DNA of 64,000 nt from Nitrospirota bacterium (GCA_021811105.1 JAJZPM010000002.1:62001-126000); one strand, 5' to 3'. Positions 1-8,541 are shown, counted from the first letter of the stretch. Program-made: numbers and translations. The notes: generated from the sequence alone by a model not told the origin.

Positions 1-300
1 CTCTTTTCCGCAAACATGAGGGGAATCGGCGCTTCGGACAGCTATGCCAAAGCCGTGATGACGGCGGAGTCCAAGATGCGGGAGGTCCTCGATGACGAGG
101 CGATACACGAAAAGACGTGGTCCGAAACAACGGATAACGGATATCGGATAGACGGCTCGATCGCCGGAACTGAAGAGAAGCGCACCGAAAACCTGCCGGT
201 GGAACTTCTGGATATAACCCTGACGGTCCACTGGACCGACGGGACCAAGGAGCGCGCGGTCAGCCTCAAGACGATGAAGCTGATCCCGAAAAAAGTATGA
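1..300 (+). CDS. gspI: Type II secretion minor pseudopilin GspI-like, C-terminal fragment
   Basis: The reading frame is open from the first base, so the N-terminus (with the prepilin peptidase site and hydrophobic helix) lies outside the window; the ATG at 16 is probably internal. About 99 residues are visible. The fragment has the soluble pseudopilin character of GspI/PilV proteins (a SYAKAVMTAESKMREVL helix, then beta-rich sequence with HWTDGTKERAVSLKTMKL near the end). Its stop codon overlaps the start of the next pseudopilin gene (ATGA at 297-300), indicating translational coupling. GspI belongs to the GspH-K tip complex of the T2SS pseudopilus. Assignment to GspI rather than another minor pseudopilin rests mainly on gene order before J and K. 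Confidence 0.6.
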   Translation, partial: LFSANMRGIGASDSYAKAVMTAESKMREVLDDEAIHEKTWSETTDNGYRIDGSIAGTEEKRTENLPVELLDITLTVHWTDGTKERAVSLKTMKLIPKKV

Positions 301-1064
301 CGCGCAACTGCCGGCAGAGGGGACCCGCATCCGGACGCGCGCTGCTCAGTGACAACGAGCGGGGCTTCACGCTTCTGGAACTCCTGATCTCCTTTGCGAT
401 CCTCGGCATCATCGTGGTGATCATCGCGGGCGCGATGAAGGTCAGTATCCAGGCGGTCGCCAGAGGCGAAAAGAAGCTCGCATCGATCGAGCGGTTCAGG
501 ACATCCCTGAATGCCGTCGAGGCCCAGATCCAGTCCCAGTCCGGCCTCACCTATGACGACAACGGCGAGAGGAAGCGCTACTTTAAAGGTGACCGCGAAT
601 CGATGCAGTTGTCCACGAATTATTCCCTATGGGGGGGTGACAAGGGATATGCGGTCGTGTCGTACGAGGTCGAGACCGACAGGGACGGGAAGCAGTCGCT
701 GAAGGCGACCGAAACCGTGATCGGCATGGACAACCCGAGGGAAACAACGCTCTTCAATCTCATGGACAAAATCTATTTCGAATATTTTTACAAGGGGCCG
801 ACGGACGAAAAGGGGACCTGGGTGGACTCATGGACCGACGACGTCACGGTCCCCGAGAAGGTGAAGCTCCACCTCATTGCGGGTGAGAGGGACTTCTCGA
901 TCATCATCCCGTTGAGGACGGCTTCTTCGCAAAACGCCACTTCAACTCCGCCTTCCTTTACAAATTCGCAGAATGGCCCCGTATCCATACCGGGGATCTT
1001 TTCAAAGCTGCAGAATATGCAGAACAGTGCCGCACCGGCACCCTTTTCGAGTCTGAACAGATAA
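297..1064 (+). CDS. gspJ: Type II secretion minor pseudopilin GspJ
   Basis: 255 residues. A type IV prepilin leader is visible: a basic N-terminus, then RGFTLLELL at about residues 22-30, with the processing Gly before Phe, the invariant Glu at +5, and a hydrophobic helix (ISFAILGIIVVIIAG). The soluble part is long, as in GspJ, and ends in a Ser/Pro/Asn-rich tail. GspJ pairs with GspI and GspK at the pseudopilus tip and is anchored in the inner membrane before assembly. The gene overlaps its upstream neighbour by 4 bases, and its stop overlaps the gspK start at 1064, so the pseudopilins are co-translated. Family is clear; the J assignment comes from size and position between I and K. Confidence 0.8.
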   Translation: MTRNCRQRGPASGRALLSDNERGFTLLELLISFAILGIIVVIIAGAMKVSIQAVARGEKKLASIERFRTSLNAVEAQIQSQSGLTYDDNGERKRYFKGDRESMQLSTNYSLWGGDKGYAVVSYEVETDRDGKQSLKATETVIGMDNPRETTLFNLMDKIYFEYFYKGPTDEKGTWVDSWTDDVTVPEKVKLHLIAGERDFSIIIPLRTASSQNATSTPPSFTNSQNGPVSIPGIFSKLQNMQNSAAPAPFSSLNR

Positions 1065-2062
1065 TGACAAAACACAGTGAAAACATAGGTCCCGCTCGCC
1101 AGCGCATTCCCGGCCTCACGGACGACAGCCGGGGGATCGCACTGATCATGGTCCTCTGGGTGCTGGCTGTCCTGATGGTGATCGTCCTCTCTTTCTCATA
1201 TCTGTCGCGGACGGAGTCCCTTGCCGCGGTTGCGTTCAGACAGGGCGTCGAGAAGAAGTTCCTCGCGGAGGCCGGCATAGAAAGAGCGGTGATGGAGATC
1301 ATTTACCGCAGGATGAACCCGAACGTGCAGACCGATGTCGAAGGCGTCACGACCTGGAGAGTCGACGGTGCCCCCTACACCGTGACAACCGGCGGCGACC
1401 ATTATACGGTCGCCATTACCGATGAATCGGGCAAGATAAACCTCAACACTCTCAACGACACATCTGTTATAATACTGAAAAACCTTCTGATTAATATGGG
1501 TGTTGAGGGGACGCAGGCCGACACGATCGCCGATTCCGTTCTGGACTGGAAAGACCCCGATGACCTTGTGAGGTTGAACGGCGCCGAAAGCGACTACTAT
1601 ATGGCCCTTCCAAACCCCTACAAGGCGAAAAACGCCAATTTCGATACGCTTGAAGAGCTCTTGCTCGTAAAGGGGATGACACCTGAGATACTATACGGCG
1701 ACGGGACAAAGAAGGGCATTATCGATTTCCTTACGGTGAATGCGAACAGCGCCCAAATCAACGTAGACACCGCGCCGAAGGAGGTCTTGATGGCGATCCC
1801 CGGCATGACCGCAGACGTCGTCGCTGCGATAATGGACGCCCGGGAGAACCCTGTCGATTATGCAACGGCGATGCAGGGCCTCACCGCGGTCGTCCAGGCC
1901 TCCTTTAACCAGTTCATCACCCATGGAATGACGGGCAACGTCTTCTCGATAGAGTCTTCCGGGTTCAAGGGCGACGCGAAAGGCGGTTATACGATCAAGG
2001 CAACAGTTACCATCGAAGGCGACAACACCTTCAAATATAAATACTACAAGAGTCCGGCATAG
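1064..2062 (+). CDS. gspK: Type II secretion minor pseudopilin GspK
   Basis: 332 residues, the typical large size of GspK. The N-terminus has the leader RGIALIMVLWVLAVLMVIV (residues about 23-41), followed by the AEAGIERAVMEI helix characteristic of GspK. The middle contains GKINLNTLN and, later, INVDTAPKEVLMAIPGM, a helix-hairpin-helix-like segment typical of the family, plus a DSVLDWKDPDDLVRLNGAE region. GspK caps the pseudopilus and controls its length. Unusually for a prepilin, the residue at +5 after processing is not Glu, which is known for GspK. The next gene begins 2 bases after the stop codon. Confidence 0.92.
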   Translation: MTKHSENIGPARQRIPGLTDDSRGIALIMVLWVLAVLMVIVLSFSYLSRTESLAAVAFRQGVEKKFLAEAGIERAVMEIIYRRMNPNVQTDVEGVTTWRVDGAPYTVTTGGDHYTVAITDESGKINLNTLNDTSVIILKNLLINMGVEGTQADTIADSVLDWKDPDDLVRLNGAESDYYMALPNPYKAKNANFDTLEELLLVKGMTPEILYGDGTKKGIIDFLTVNANSAQINVDTAPKEVLMAIPGMTADVVAAIMDARENPVDYATAMQGLTAVVQASFNQFITHGMTGNVFSIESSGFKGDAKGGYTIKATVTIEGDNTFKYKYYKSPA

Positions 2063-2064
2063 AG

Positions 2065-3651
2065 ATGGCTGAAACGATAGCGATAAGGAAACTGACGTCC
2101 CTCGCGGCAGGGTCGGGAGAAAGGCTCAGACGCGTAGGCAAGGCTTTGCTGAAGGTGCTCACCTTCAACGCTTCCGACGACCTGATCTTCCCGCAAAAGG
2201 TCGTCTCCGTATCGATTGAGAAAGGCGGCCTGTCGATCGCTTACGGGTCGAGGTTCCTGTCGGGGATCGCCGTCAGGAAGGCAAAAGAGGCCTTCTTTGA
2301 AGCGGAGCGATTTCCCAATCCGGACGAAGTTGCGGCATCCCTCGCCGTCGCGGTCAACGAATTCGGGGCACCAAGGAGCAACCTGACGCTGAGCATCCCG
2401 AAGGCCTGGACGATCATCAAGACCGCAGAATTCCCTTCCACCGTGAAGGAGAACCTCGCGGACGTTGTCTCATACGAACTCGACCGGCTTATCCCTTTCG
2501 CCGCAGAGGACGCCTTTTTCGATTTCAGGCTCCTCTCGGAAAATAACGGAAAGATCACCATCCTCATTATGGCGGCGAGAGCAGACATGGTGCGCCCCTA
2601 TCTCGCTAGCTTTGCCGAAAGCGGCTTCACCATCGGCAGGATTACGGTAAACCTTTTGGGATTCGGAACGCTCTGCAGGCAGATGAAGGGCGGCTCCGAC
2701 ACGATTTTCGTTAAGATAGACTCCAGGGATTATGAGGGGGCGTGGTTTGCCGGCGATTCCCTGTCGCATATCTTTTCGGGTCCCTTTGCCTCTGCAGAAA
2801 CGAATGCCAGGGCCGATGTAATAACGTCGGAGGTCAGGTCTCTTATAGAGACGGCGAAAGCCCAGGGCCGGTCCCCGAACGTGACGGTATGTATGAAGGA
2901 CAATAACCCGACGCTCGCGGAGATGCTGAAGATGCGGATAACGGTCCCGTTCACGTTCATGAGGCTTGCGGACGCGGGCGTGAGGTTCCAGGGCGAGATC
3001 CCGAAGGGAAGTCCGTTCGCCTCCGTGGGGGCGGTGGTGGAGTCCCTGCAAACAAGACCGCGGGGGGCGAATCTTCTCACAAAGGGAATTTACAGCGAGC
3101 AAAAGCCGCCTGTAACGGTCACTTTCATCCTTCTGGCGGCGATCATTGTTGCCTGGGCGGGTTATCTGATGGCCCCCCTCCGCGTCGAGGGAAAAAGACT
3201 CGCTGAGCTGACGCGGCAGGTCTCTTTGAAACGGGATGAAGTGAAAAAAGTCGAGGCGCTGAAAAAAGAGGTGGACGCGCTGAGCACCGAGGTCGCGACA
3301 GTGAAGGGTTTCAAAGAGGACAGGCCGCTCGATTTGAATCTCCTGAGGGAACTCACCACCGTCCTGCCGAAGACCACGTGGCTTACCCGGGTCAGGATCA
3401 CCGAAACGGGCGTAGATATCGAAGGGTACGCTGCAGCGGCTACCGAGTTGCTGCCGAAACTCGAGGCATCGAAGTACTTCAGGAAGGTCGAGTTCGCGTC
3501 CCCGACGTTCAGGGACGTTAGGATGAATGCAGACCGTTTCGTGATACGTATGGAAATCGAGGGGGCAAAGAAGATCGAGGAAACTCTTGTAAAGCCTGCG
3601 GCAGGTCAGAAAAAGACAGAGACTGAAGGGCCGAAGAGTGAAAAAAAATAA
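2065..3651 (+). CDS. gspL: GspL-like T2SS assembly protein (PilM-like plus PilN-like domains)
   Basis: 528 residues, longer than a usual GspL of about 400. Residues about 35-345 look like the cytoplasmic actin-like domain of PilM/GspL (IEKGGLSIAYGSRFLSGI near the start; the SYELDRLIPFAAEDAFFDF segment is typical of PilM family proteins). One transmembrane helix follows (FILLAAIIVAWAGYLMAPL, about 352-370), then a coiled coil rich in Lys/Glu, and a periplasmic PilN-like domain (LLRELTTVLPKTTWLTRVRI). GspL links the assembly ATPase GspE to the inner-membrane platform with GspM and GspC. The 3' end overlaps the following gene by 14 bases. It can be read as a PilM-PilN fusion doing the GspL job. 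Confidence 0.78.
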   Translation: MAETIAIRKLTSLAAGSGERLRRVGKALLKVLTFNASDDLIFPQKVVSVSIEKGGLSIAYGSRFLSGIAVRKAKEAFFEAERFPNPDEVAASLAVAVNEFGAPRSNLTLSIPKAWTIIKTAEFPSTVKENLADVVSYELDRLIPFAAEDAFFDFRLLSENNGKITILIMAARADMVRPYLASFAESGFTIGRITVNLLGFGTLCRQMKGGSDTIFVKIDSRDYEGAWFAGDSLSHIFSGPFASAETNARADVITSEVRSLIETAKAQGRSPNVTVCMKDNNPTLAEMLKMRITVPFTFMRLADAGVRFQGEIPKGSPFASVGAVVESLQTRPRGANLLTKGIYSEQKPPVTVTFILLAAIIVAWAGYLMAPLRVEGKRLAELTRQVSLKRDEVKKVEALKKEVDALSTEVATVKGFKEDRPLDLNLLRELTTVLPKTTWLTRVRITETGVDIEGYAAAATELLPKLEASKYFRKVEFASPTFRDVRMNADRFVIRMEIEGAKKIEETLVKPAAGQKKTETEGPKSEKK

Positions 3652-4189
3652 GACGCTCGCCATCACGCTTCCCCTTATGCTGGTCCTCCTGGTCGCCGGA
3701 GCATATCGTTACGGTTACGTGAAGATCAGGACGGACATCGACGCCCTCAAGGAAGAGCAGGCGGTGAAACTGAGATTACTCGAAAAGTCGGCCGCCCTGA
3801 TCGCCGAAAAGCCCGATATCGAGAAGCGTCTGGCGGCATTGAAGGGCGAGAGACAGGCGGACAGTACGAAGCTGATCGAAGGACAGACGCTGTCGCTTTC
3901 GGCAGCAACCCTTCAGGAGACGATAAAGGGCATCGTCACCGGCAGAGGAGGATCGATTTCGAGTGAGCGTGTCGGCAAACCCGAAGACTACGGCAATTTC
4001 AAGGTCATCACCGTCAGCATCGATACGGTGATTCCCGACGCAAGGGCGCTCAGCGATATCCTTTACTCGATAGAGACAAGGACCCCCTATCTTGTCGTAA
4101 AGGAGCTCGATACTCGAGTGAGAAATTTCAGGGACCCGAAAGAGTTGACGGTAAAACTCGATATCTCGGCCCTCACGGGAGGGAAATAA
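3638..4189 (+). CDS. gspM: GspM/PilO-like T2SS inner-membrane protein
   Basis: 183 residues. One N-terminal membrane helix (LAITLPLMLVLLVAGAYRYGYV, about residues 7-28), then a charged coiled-coil stretch and a small periplasmic ferredoxin-like domain ending KELTVKLDISALTGGK. This is the layout of GspM and PilO, which dimerise with GspL/PilN in the periplasm. The start lies inside the end of the GspL-like gene (14-base overlap) and the next gene starts 1 base after the stop. Sequence conservation in GspM is low, so the call depends on architecture and on its place between the L-like and C-like genes. Confidence 0.7.
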   Translation: MKKNKTLAITLPLMLVLLVAGAYRYGYVKIRTDIDALKEEQAVKLRLLEKSAALIAEKPDIEKRLAALKGERQADSTKLIEGQTLSLSAATLQETIKGIVTGRGGSISSERVGKPEDYGNFKVITVSIDTVIPDARALSDILYSIETRTPYLVVKELDTRVRNFRDPKELTVKLDISALTGGK

Positions 4190-4190
4190 T

Positions 4191-4952
4191 ATGCAGAAAG
4201 CGCGGCGCATACTGGGCAACCTCAGCGTGATCAACGTCATACTTGCCGTGGTGCTCGTTATGTTCCTCAGTTATGCCGTCTTTCCCATGTTCGGCGAGAC
4301 GGTGAGAATCCGCGTGCAAGTCCCCAAAAAGCAGCCGGCAGCCGCACCCGCCGCCCCGAAACCGGAAGAAGTCAAGACTCCCTCTCCGGCGGATTACGTC
4401 GTGATCGCCGAACAGAACCTTTTCCACCCGGAAAGAAAAATACCGGTCGAAAAAAAGGACGCGGCTGCCCCGTTACCCAAACCCGAGTTCGTCCTCTACG
4501 GGACCTTGCTTACAGACGACCTGCATATCGCATACATGGAGGACAGGAAGGCGCCCCAGAATTCGCCCTCAAGGGGAAAAAAGCAGATACCGGTGAAACT
4601 CGGAGAGTCCCTCAGCGGCTTTACCCTTAAGGAGATAGACACAAATAAGGTGGTAATGGTCAGAGGGGAAGAGAAGATTGATGTCTATCTGAACGATGCC
4701 ACGATGCCTAAAACCCGGGATATGGCTCCGGCTCCCGCCGCTGCAATGGCCCGGCCGACACCCGGAGCCCAGGCGCAGGCCTTTCCCCCGAACCGTGCGG
4801 CGGCAGCCCGCCAGCCGGCTGCGCCAGTGTCCCAAACGCCCGCTCCGCCAACGCAGCCTGCTGCAAGCCAGCCGCCTGCACCGGTCCCATCGGGCAATAA
4901 AGCCGTTCCATCAGCCAGAGACGCTTTCATGCGCCTCTTCAACCGCCGATAA
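4191..4952 (+). CDS. gspC: GspC-like T2SS protein with HR domain and Pro/Ala-rich tail
   Basis: 253 residues: short cytoplasmic N-terminus, one membrane helix (VINVILAVVLVMFLSYAVF, about 12-30), a Pro/Ala/Lys linker, then the homology-region domain that contacts the secretin (VIAEQNLFHPERK followed by FVLYGTLLTDDLHIAYME and VKLGESLSGFTLKEI). The last 80 residues are Pro/Ala/Gln-rich and end in a short amphipathic segment (RDAFMRLFNRR), with no PDZ domain of the kind found in classical GspC. A PilP-like label would fit almost as well. In most operons the secretin gene is adjacent to gspC; here the next gene is unrelated and gspD lies at 33.4 kb. Confidence 0.72.
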   Translation: MQKARRILGNLSVINVILAVVLVMFLSYAVFPMFGETVRIRVQVPKKQPAAAPAAPKPEEVKTPSPADYVVIAEQNLFHPERKIPVEKKDAAAPLPKPEFVLYGTLLTDDLHIAYMEDRKAPQNSPSRGKKQIPVKLGESLSGFTLKEIDTNKVVMVRGEEKIDVYLNDATMPKTRDMAPAPAAAMARPTPGAQAQAFPPNRAAAARQPAAPVSQTPAPPTQPAASQPPAPVPSGNKAVPSARDAFMRLFNRR

Positions 4953-5017
4953 TATTGGCGGGCTTTGGCGGAAGCACAACGCCTGGCAGAATCGATAGCA
5001 AAAAAAGGAAGTTGCTC

Positions 5018-6568
5018 GTGATCAAGGCCGCGGCCGTTGACATAGGGACTTTTGTCTCCAGCATTTTTCTTCTGCCGGCTGCGGTTTTTTTCGCGTTCTT
5101 TTCCCCCTATCTGGAAGGCAATGCAGGCGCTTTTTGGACAGAGATCCATCAGCTGGTTACGTCCGAAGCGACCAGAGTATCGACGGTGCCGCAGGAACTC
5201 TTCCTCTATGCCGGGAGTCCACGCGGCAGCAGTAGTTACAGGAGCACCCTCTCTGAAGGGGCTTACGACGAGGATGCTGATCGCGATCCGAGACTCGGGG
5301 GAGGGGTCTTCGCCTGGTGGGGCCTTTTAAACTGGGGGACTCACTTTTGGGACCCCGCGGGGGGGCCTGCGGGCGGCCTGCTGACAGACGTCGTCGGTTT
5401 TCCCGTAAACGTGGAATCAAAAAACGCGTACCAGCGTGCAATCGATCTCTACAGGGCGGCTGAGAACCTGTATGGGCAAGATCCAGGGGCAGCGTATTAC
5501 CTTCTTGGTAGGGTCTCCCATCTTCTGGCTGACATGGCAACTCCCGCGCACGTCCACCTCGATCCCCACATCTCCGACGCCTCGGCAACGGGGGACGATT
5601 CGTTTGAGGAGTACACGGGTATCAGGTACGGATACCCCGGGCCACTGTCATTCGAGGCGGCCTTCCCTGTCTTGGCGGTCAGCCCGCCTGATCCTGAGCT
5701 CCTTCCGGACGGCGGCTATCGTGACGAGCCGGTCCTTTTCAACATCTTCTATTCGATGGCATCCTTTTCGGCGACGTTTGATAGTGACGACGCCGACGGT
5801 ATCGTCGATCATGGCGCCCGAAGGGGACATAGCATTCCTGTTTCCCGCGGGGACTTAAAAAATGTCTATGCGATCCGGACAGGGTATCCGGACTTGCTGC
5901 TCACCGACGGGTACGATTTCTCGGCGGCAAGGCACAAAGTAGTGCTCCTCGATTCTCTTCTTCGTTCGCTTACTGCTCCGGGCGCGCCATTCGACGGAAT
6001 AAAGCTTGAATTCGAAGGCACCTCGGAATCCCATGCCTTATCCGAGTTCCTGGACACCGACATAGGCGATCACGACCTTGAGACAATGGCCGCTGAGCTG
6101 ATTCCTGATGCGATCGGACATGTAGCATCACTCTATCGAAGATTCTGGACCGATACCCATCCTTCCTTGTCAGGCGTTTTACCCCAGGTCATCTTCGACA
6201 AAGGAGAGAGAGGCAGAATCGTGACGAGGCCCGGCGCCCTCGAATTCGATATCGCCGTAGCTGCGCATGACTGGAACGGCATAAACGTTGACATCTATGT
6301 CTGGGCCGAACTCCTCTATCCTGACCATCAATACCGCCTGTATTATACGGGGGACTGGGTCACCTTCGAAAACATCTCAGAACTAAGACCGGTGATATCC
6401 AATCTCCTGCTCGCCGACGTTCAAGGGGTAAACTGGCAGGTGCTGGGCAGCACCGAACCGCTTCCGGCGGGAATGATCGTAATTCATTTATGCATTCAGA
6501 GGAGCACCGGCAACGTCTTCCGGCCTGCGGAAGCCGTCTGTGGGGGTAACACTGTCAGCGTTGAGTAA
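5018..6568 (+). CDS. Predicted exported zinc-dependent phospholipase C-like protein
   Basis: About 516 residues from a GTG at 5018, chosen because AGGAAG sits 6 bases upstream; a TTG at 4955 is possible but has no such site. The N-terminus has a long hydrophobic segment (FVSSIFLLPAAVFFAFF) that may be a signal peptide or anchor. The segment WGLLNWGTHFWDP and the later GRVSHLLADMATPAHVHLD resemble the His/Asp zinc ligands of the phospholipase C/P1 nuclease fold (Zn_dep_PLPC). The C-terminal 130 residues look like a separate beta-rich domain. It follows the T2SS operon by 65 bases on the same strand, so it may be a substrate. Enzyme activity and substrate are not established by sequence. Confidence 0.6.
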   Translation: MIKAAAVDIGTFVSSIFLLPAAVFFAFFSPYLEGNAGAFWTEIHQLVTSEATRVSTVPQELFLYAGSPRGSSSYRSTLSEGAYDEDADRDPRLGGGVFAWWGLLNWGTHFWDPAGGPAGGLLTDVVGFPVNVESKNAYQRAIDLYRAAENLYGQDPGAAYYLLGRVSHLLADMATPAHVHLDPHISDASATGDDSFEEYTGIRYGYPGPLSFEAAFPVLAVSPPDPELLPDGGYRDEPVLFNIFYSMASFSATFDSDDADGIVDHGARRGHSIPVSRGDLKNVYAIRTGYPDLLLTDGYDFSAARHKVVLLDSLLRSLTAPGAPFDGIKLEFEGTSESHALSEFLDTDIGDHDLETMAAELIPDAIGHVASLYRRFWTDTHPSLSGVLPQVIFDKGERGRIVTRPGALEFDIAVAAHDWNGINVDIYVWAELLYPDHQYRLYYTGDWVTFENISELRPVISNLLLADVQGVNWQVLGSTEPLPAGMIVIHLCIQRSTGNVFRPAEAVCGGNTVSVE

Positions 6569-6857
6569 AATCGAGCAGACGAACCGTAAATGTCTTTACA
6601 AGTCTCGCCTGCCATAGTAAGATAAGGTGTTTCTAAACCGCAAGGAAGTCACTCGCACGCGTTTTGGAAAATTGGACAGGCTGCTTTATGGTGAGGGTGC
6701 CGGGATAGTCGGCAGGAGCGGTCGCGGGCGCACTGTTTACAAGAAAGAAGAAAGGAGGTGAGTATCAGGAACTATTCGAGTCCTGGTTTCTTTGTGTTAA
6801 TACGGGGGTAATTGAGTGTCGCAAAAAAAAGGTCTGAAAAGAAGGAGGGAGAAGATT
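6569..6857 (+). other. Long non-coding leader before a small exported protein gene
   Basis: No convincing gene lies in these 289 bases. A compact hairpin TGCCG-7 nt-CGGCA occurs at about 6689-6705 and a CAGGA...TCCTG pair at about 6767-6784. The G-rich stretch AAGGAGGTGAG near 6754 resembles a ribosome binding site but precedes no persuasive open frame. The word CTAAAC followed within a few bases by GGAAGTCA occurs here and again in the leader of the exported protein gene at 32055. I could not match the leader to a known riboswitch class. It may be a structured 5' untranslated region. Confidence 0.35.
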
Positions 6858-7379
6858 ATGTTAAAAAAAACATTAGTAACGTTGAGTCTGATTCTATGTG
6901 TTATCGCATTTGGGACAACAGCTGCTTACAGCTCGGGGTATCCCGTTGCCGCATTGGGGTCGATCAGCGACAGCAGCCAACCCAGTACGCCTATCAGCAT
7001 TATTGTCCTGGGTAAATTCGATTCGGGCCCGGCCGGCTTTACGCAATCCGAGGCAGAGACCATTTCTCAGACGGTCATGTCGCTGCTAAGCGGGCTGCTG
7101 CCCACGAGCGGCTTCACGATCCTTACCCCCAATCAGCTTGCCTCAACCGCTTTTGCAGATGCCGATGCCGCTAAGTCATTCGTAGCCAACAACTATGCAG
7201 CAGCCGGGATAGACGTCTTCGCGTTTCTCGATATCAAGAAGGCGCCCGCCGTTTCCCAGGCAGCCGGGCAGAACATCAGGATCGACCTCTATGTGTCGGG
7301 CCTATTGGGACCCTCCGAAATGTATATCGCGAGCGTCGAGACGGCGCTTAGTTACGTGCAACTTCTAGGGGGCTTTTAA
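6858..7379 (+). CDS. Small exported protein of unknown function
   Basis: 173 residues from the ATG at 6858, preferred over upstream frames because GGAGGG lies 8 bases before it and because it begins directly with a signal peptide (LKKTLVTLSLILCVIAF, cleavage probably near AYSSG). The mature part is about 145 residues, rich in Ala, Ser and Thr, low in charge and without cysteines. Its composition and pattern (IDVFAFLDIKKAP, IRIDLYVSGLLGPSEMYIASVETALSYV) suggest a small alpha/beta domain. I recognise no family. A strong terminator follows, so the gene is probably a single transcription unit behind a long leader, near the T2SS operon. Confidence 0.75.
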   Translation: MLKKTLVTLSLILCVIAFGTTAAYSSGYPVAALGSISDSSQPSTPISIIVLGKFDSGPAGFTQSEAETISQTVMSLLSGLLPTSGFTILTPNQLASTAFADADAAKSFVANNYAAAGIDVFAFLDIKKAPAVSQAAGQNIRIDLYVSGLLGPSEMYIASVETALSYVQLLGGF

Positions 7380-7420
7380 GATTTCCTACGGTTCAGGGGG
7401 CTGTCGCTTCCCCGGAGAAA

Positions 7421-7458
7421 GGCGATAGGGCGCTGCAGCCGCCCTATCGCCTCTTTTA
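7421..7458 (+). terminator. Rho-independent terminator, probably bidirectional
   Basis: A perfect 12-bp stem GGCGATAGGGCG / CGCCCTATCGCC with a 7-base loop (7433-7439) is followed by TCTTTTA on the plus strand. On the minus strand the stem is followed by TTTCTCC, so it may also end transcription of the convergent gene that stops at 7500. Confidence 0.85.
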
Positions 7459-7499
7459 CCGCGGTCGCTTTCCGTCCGACGACCATACAAAAGGAGCAG

Positions 7500-7946
7500 T
7501 TAATACATGAACAGCGGCGGCCAGGCAGTCGCGATACTCCCATTTTCTACCAGCAGAACAGCAGCGCCAAACAACTGGTTGGACACACAGTAAACGTCAT
7601 ACAATGAGTCTCCGAACCCGGCCTCAGACAAGGTGATTATTTTCTTGCCGAAGAACGGGAGTGTGTAGGACTTCTGTGTCTGCTCGTTGGAAAAATCGGT
7701 AAACCAGCACGAAACGTTGATCGAGAAATTGTTAAAATTCGAGACGATCAGGATATTCGACCAGCTCATTGCGGACAGCTCAGGAACAACAGGGAACCAA
7801 ATCGCAAAGTTCGCCTTTGTCCCGGTTGCGCTGGTATAGGCATCCTGAAGGTTCTGCGGGATCTTGGAGCTATTGTCAACGGCGCCCGCTGTGCCGAACG
7901 AGAAAAGCAAAGCAACTATAGCAAGAACAAGCACTAACCCTTTCAT
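7500..7946 (-). CDS. Exported protein consisting of the subtilase C-terminal domain alone
   Basis: 148 residues with a clear signal peptide (KGLVLVLAIVALLFSFGTAGA). The mature part is almost entirely one domain (about residues 48-148) that aligns by eye with the last 100 residues of the neighbouring subtilisin-like protease: shared landmarks are FPxVP, VSN, a Lys-Ile-Ile strand (KKIITLSE versus KRIIDVTH), a Cys-Val/Glu-Ser step, FGAAxLV and PPL at the end. It has two cysteines. The family is unknown to me. A standalone domain next to a protease bearing it suggests a secretion, surface-attachment or partner-binding role. The gene is the last of a minus-strand group with the lipoprotein and protease and lies before the terminator at 7421. 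Confidence 0.75.
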   Translation of the reverse strand: MKGLVLVLAIVALLFSFGTAGAVDNSSKIPQNLQDAYTSATGTKANFAIWFPVVPELSAMSWSNILIVSNFNNFSINVSCWFTDFSNEQTQKSYTLPFFGKKIITLSEAGFGDSLYDVYCVSNQLFGAAVLLVENGSIATAWPPLFMY

Positions 7947-8046
7947 GTCATCCCCCTTTTTTGTCTTAGTTCATATGGTGCAATCATTTTGCTAATTTCA
8001 CTCCACTCCTTAAGACAAGAAATCCTGTTCTCACCCCCCTTCCTTT

Positions 8047-8541
8047 TTATCGCTTCTTTCCGTTTTGCATCTCCTGCCCTGTCACCTCCTTTCCGTCTTT
8101 CGAGAATTTTATGAGTACGTCAGCGAGGTCCGGTTTTATCAGCTCGACATACCACACCCCATCCTTTTTCACCCATCTGTTCCTGACCCGTTGCTCGATC
8201 ATATAAGGAGAACCGAGAAGCGCATGCAGGATCTTTACGGTAAGCTTTGTCTCCACCATGGCCTGCCCCTCTGCCTCCAGCACGATCTGCTCAACCTTGT
8301 AGGAAGCAATTCCGGACCCGTCAGGCCCCTGTTTGCGGGAATCCACATGGCGCATATATTCATCTCTCAGCGAGGGATCTATCGCGTCCCTCAGCGCAGT
8401 CCTGTCATTGTTCTGCCTGGCCTGCCAATAAATGCCCACCCTTTCGGCGAGCATTTCATCGTCGGACGCCTTCCTGACCGCTGCCTGCGGCGCACACGAA
8501 GACATGATACATATCACCAATGCAAAATAGATGGTTTTCAT
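8047..8541 (-). CDS. Lipoprotein of unknown function (paralogue of the one at 32.3 kb)
   Basis: 164 residues from ATG at 8541, which overlaps the protease stop codon as ATGA and has AGGAGG upstream. Signal sequence with a lipobox: FALVICIMSSCAP, giving Cys at about residue 17. After it comes KASDDEMLAERVGIYWQARQ and, near the end, WVKKDGVWYVELI, a beta-strand pattern like nuclear-transport-factor-2-fold or SnoaL-like proteins. The lipoprotein ending at 32289 shares the same blocks in the same order. Outer-membrane location is likely, as no Asp follows the lipid Cys. Function unknown; translational coupling to the protease suggests a linked role. Confidence 0.75.
   Translation of the reverse strand: MKTIYFALVICIMSSCAPQAAVRKASDDEMLAERVGIYWQARQNNDRTALRDAIDPSLRDEYMRHVDSRKQGPDGSGIASYKVEQIVLEAEGQAMVETKLTVKILHALLGSPYMIEQRVRNRWVKKDGVWYVELIKPDLADVLIKFSKDGKEVTGQEMQNGKKR

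Noticed and set aside
6569-6857. A c-di-GMP (GEMM-I) riboswitch in the leader
   Set aside because: Parts such as AAACC-GCAA-GG are suggestive, but the conserved GACGCAAAGCC and GGGTTACC-type blocks are missing.
7961-8018. Inverted repeat TTGTCTTA / TAAGACAA as an insertion-sequence end
   Set aside because: The arms are 42 bases apart with no transposase gene or target duplication nearby; it is more likely chance or a leader structure.
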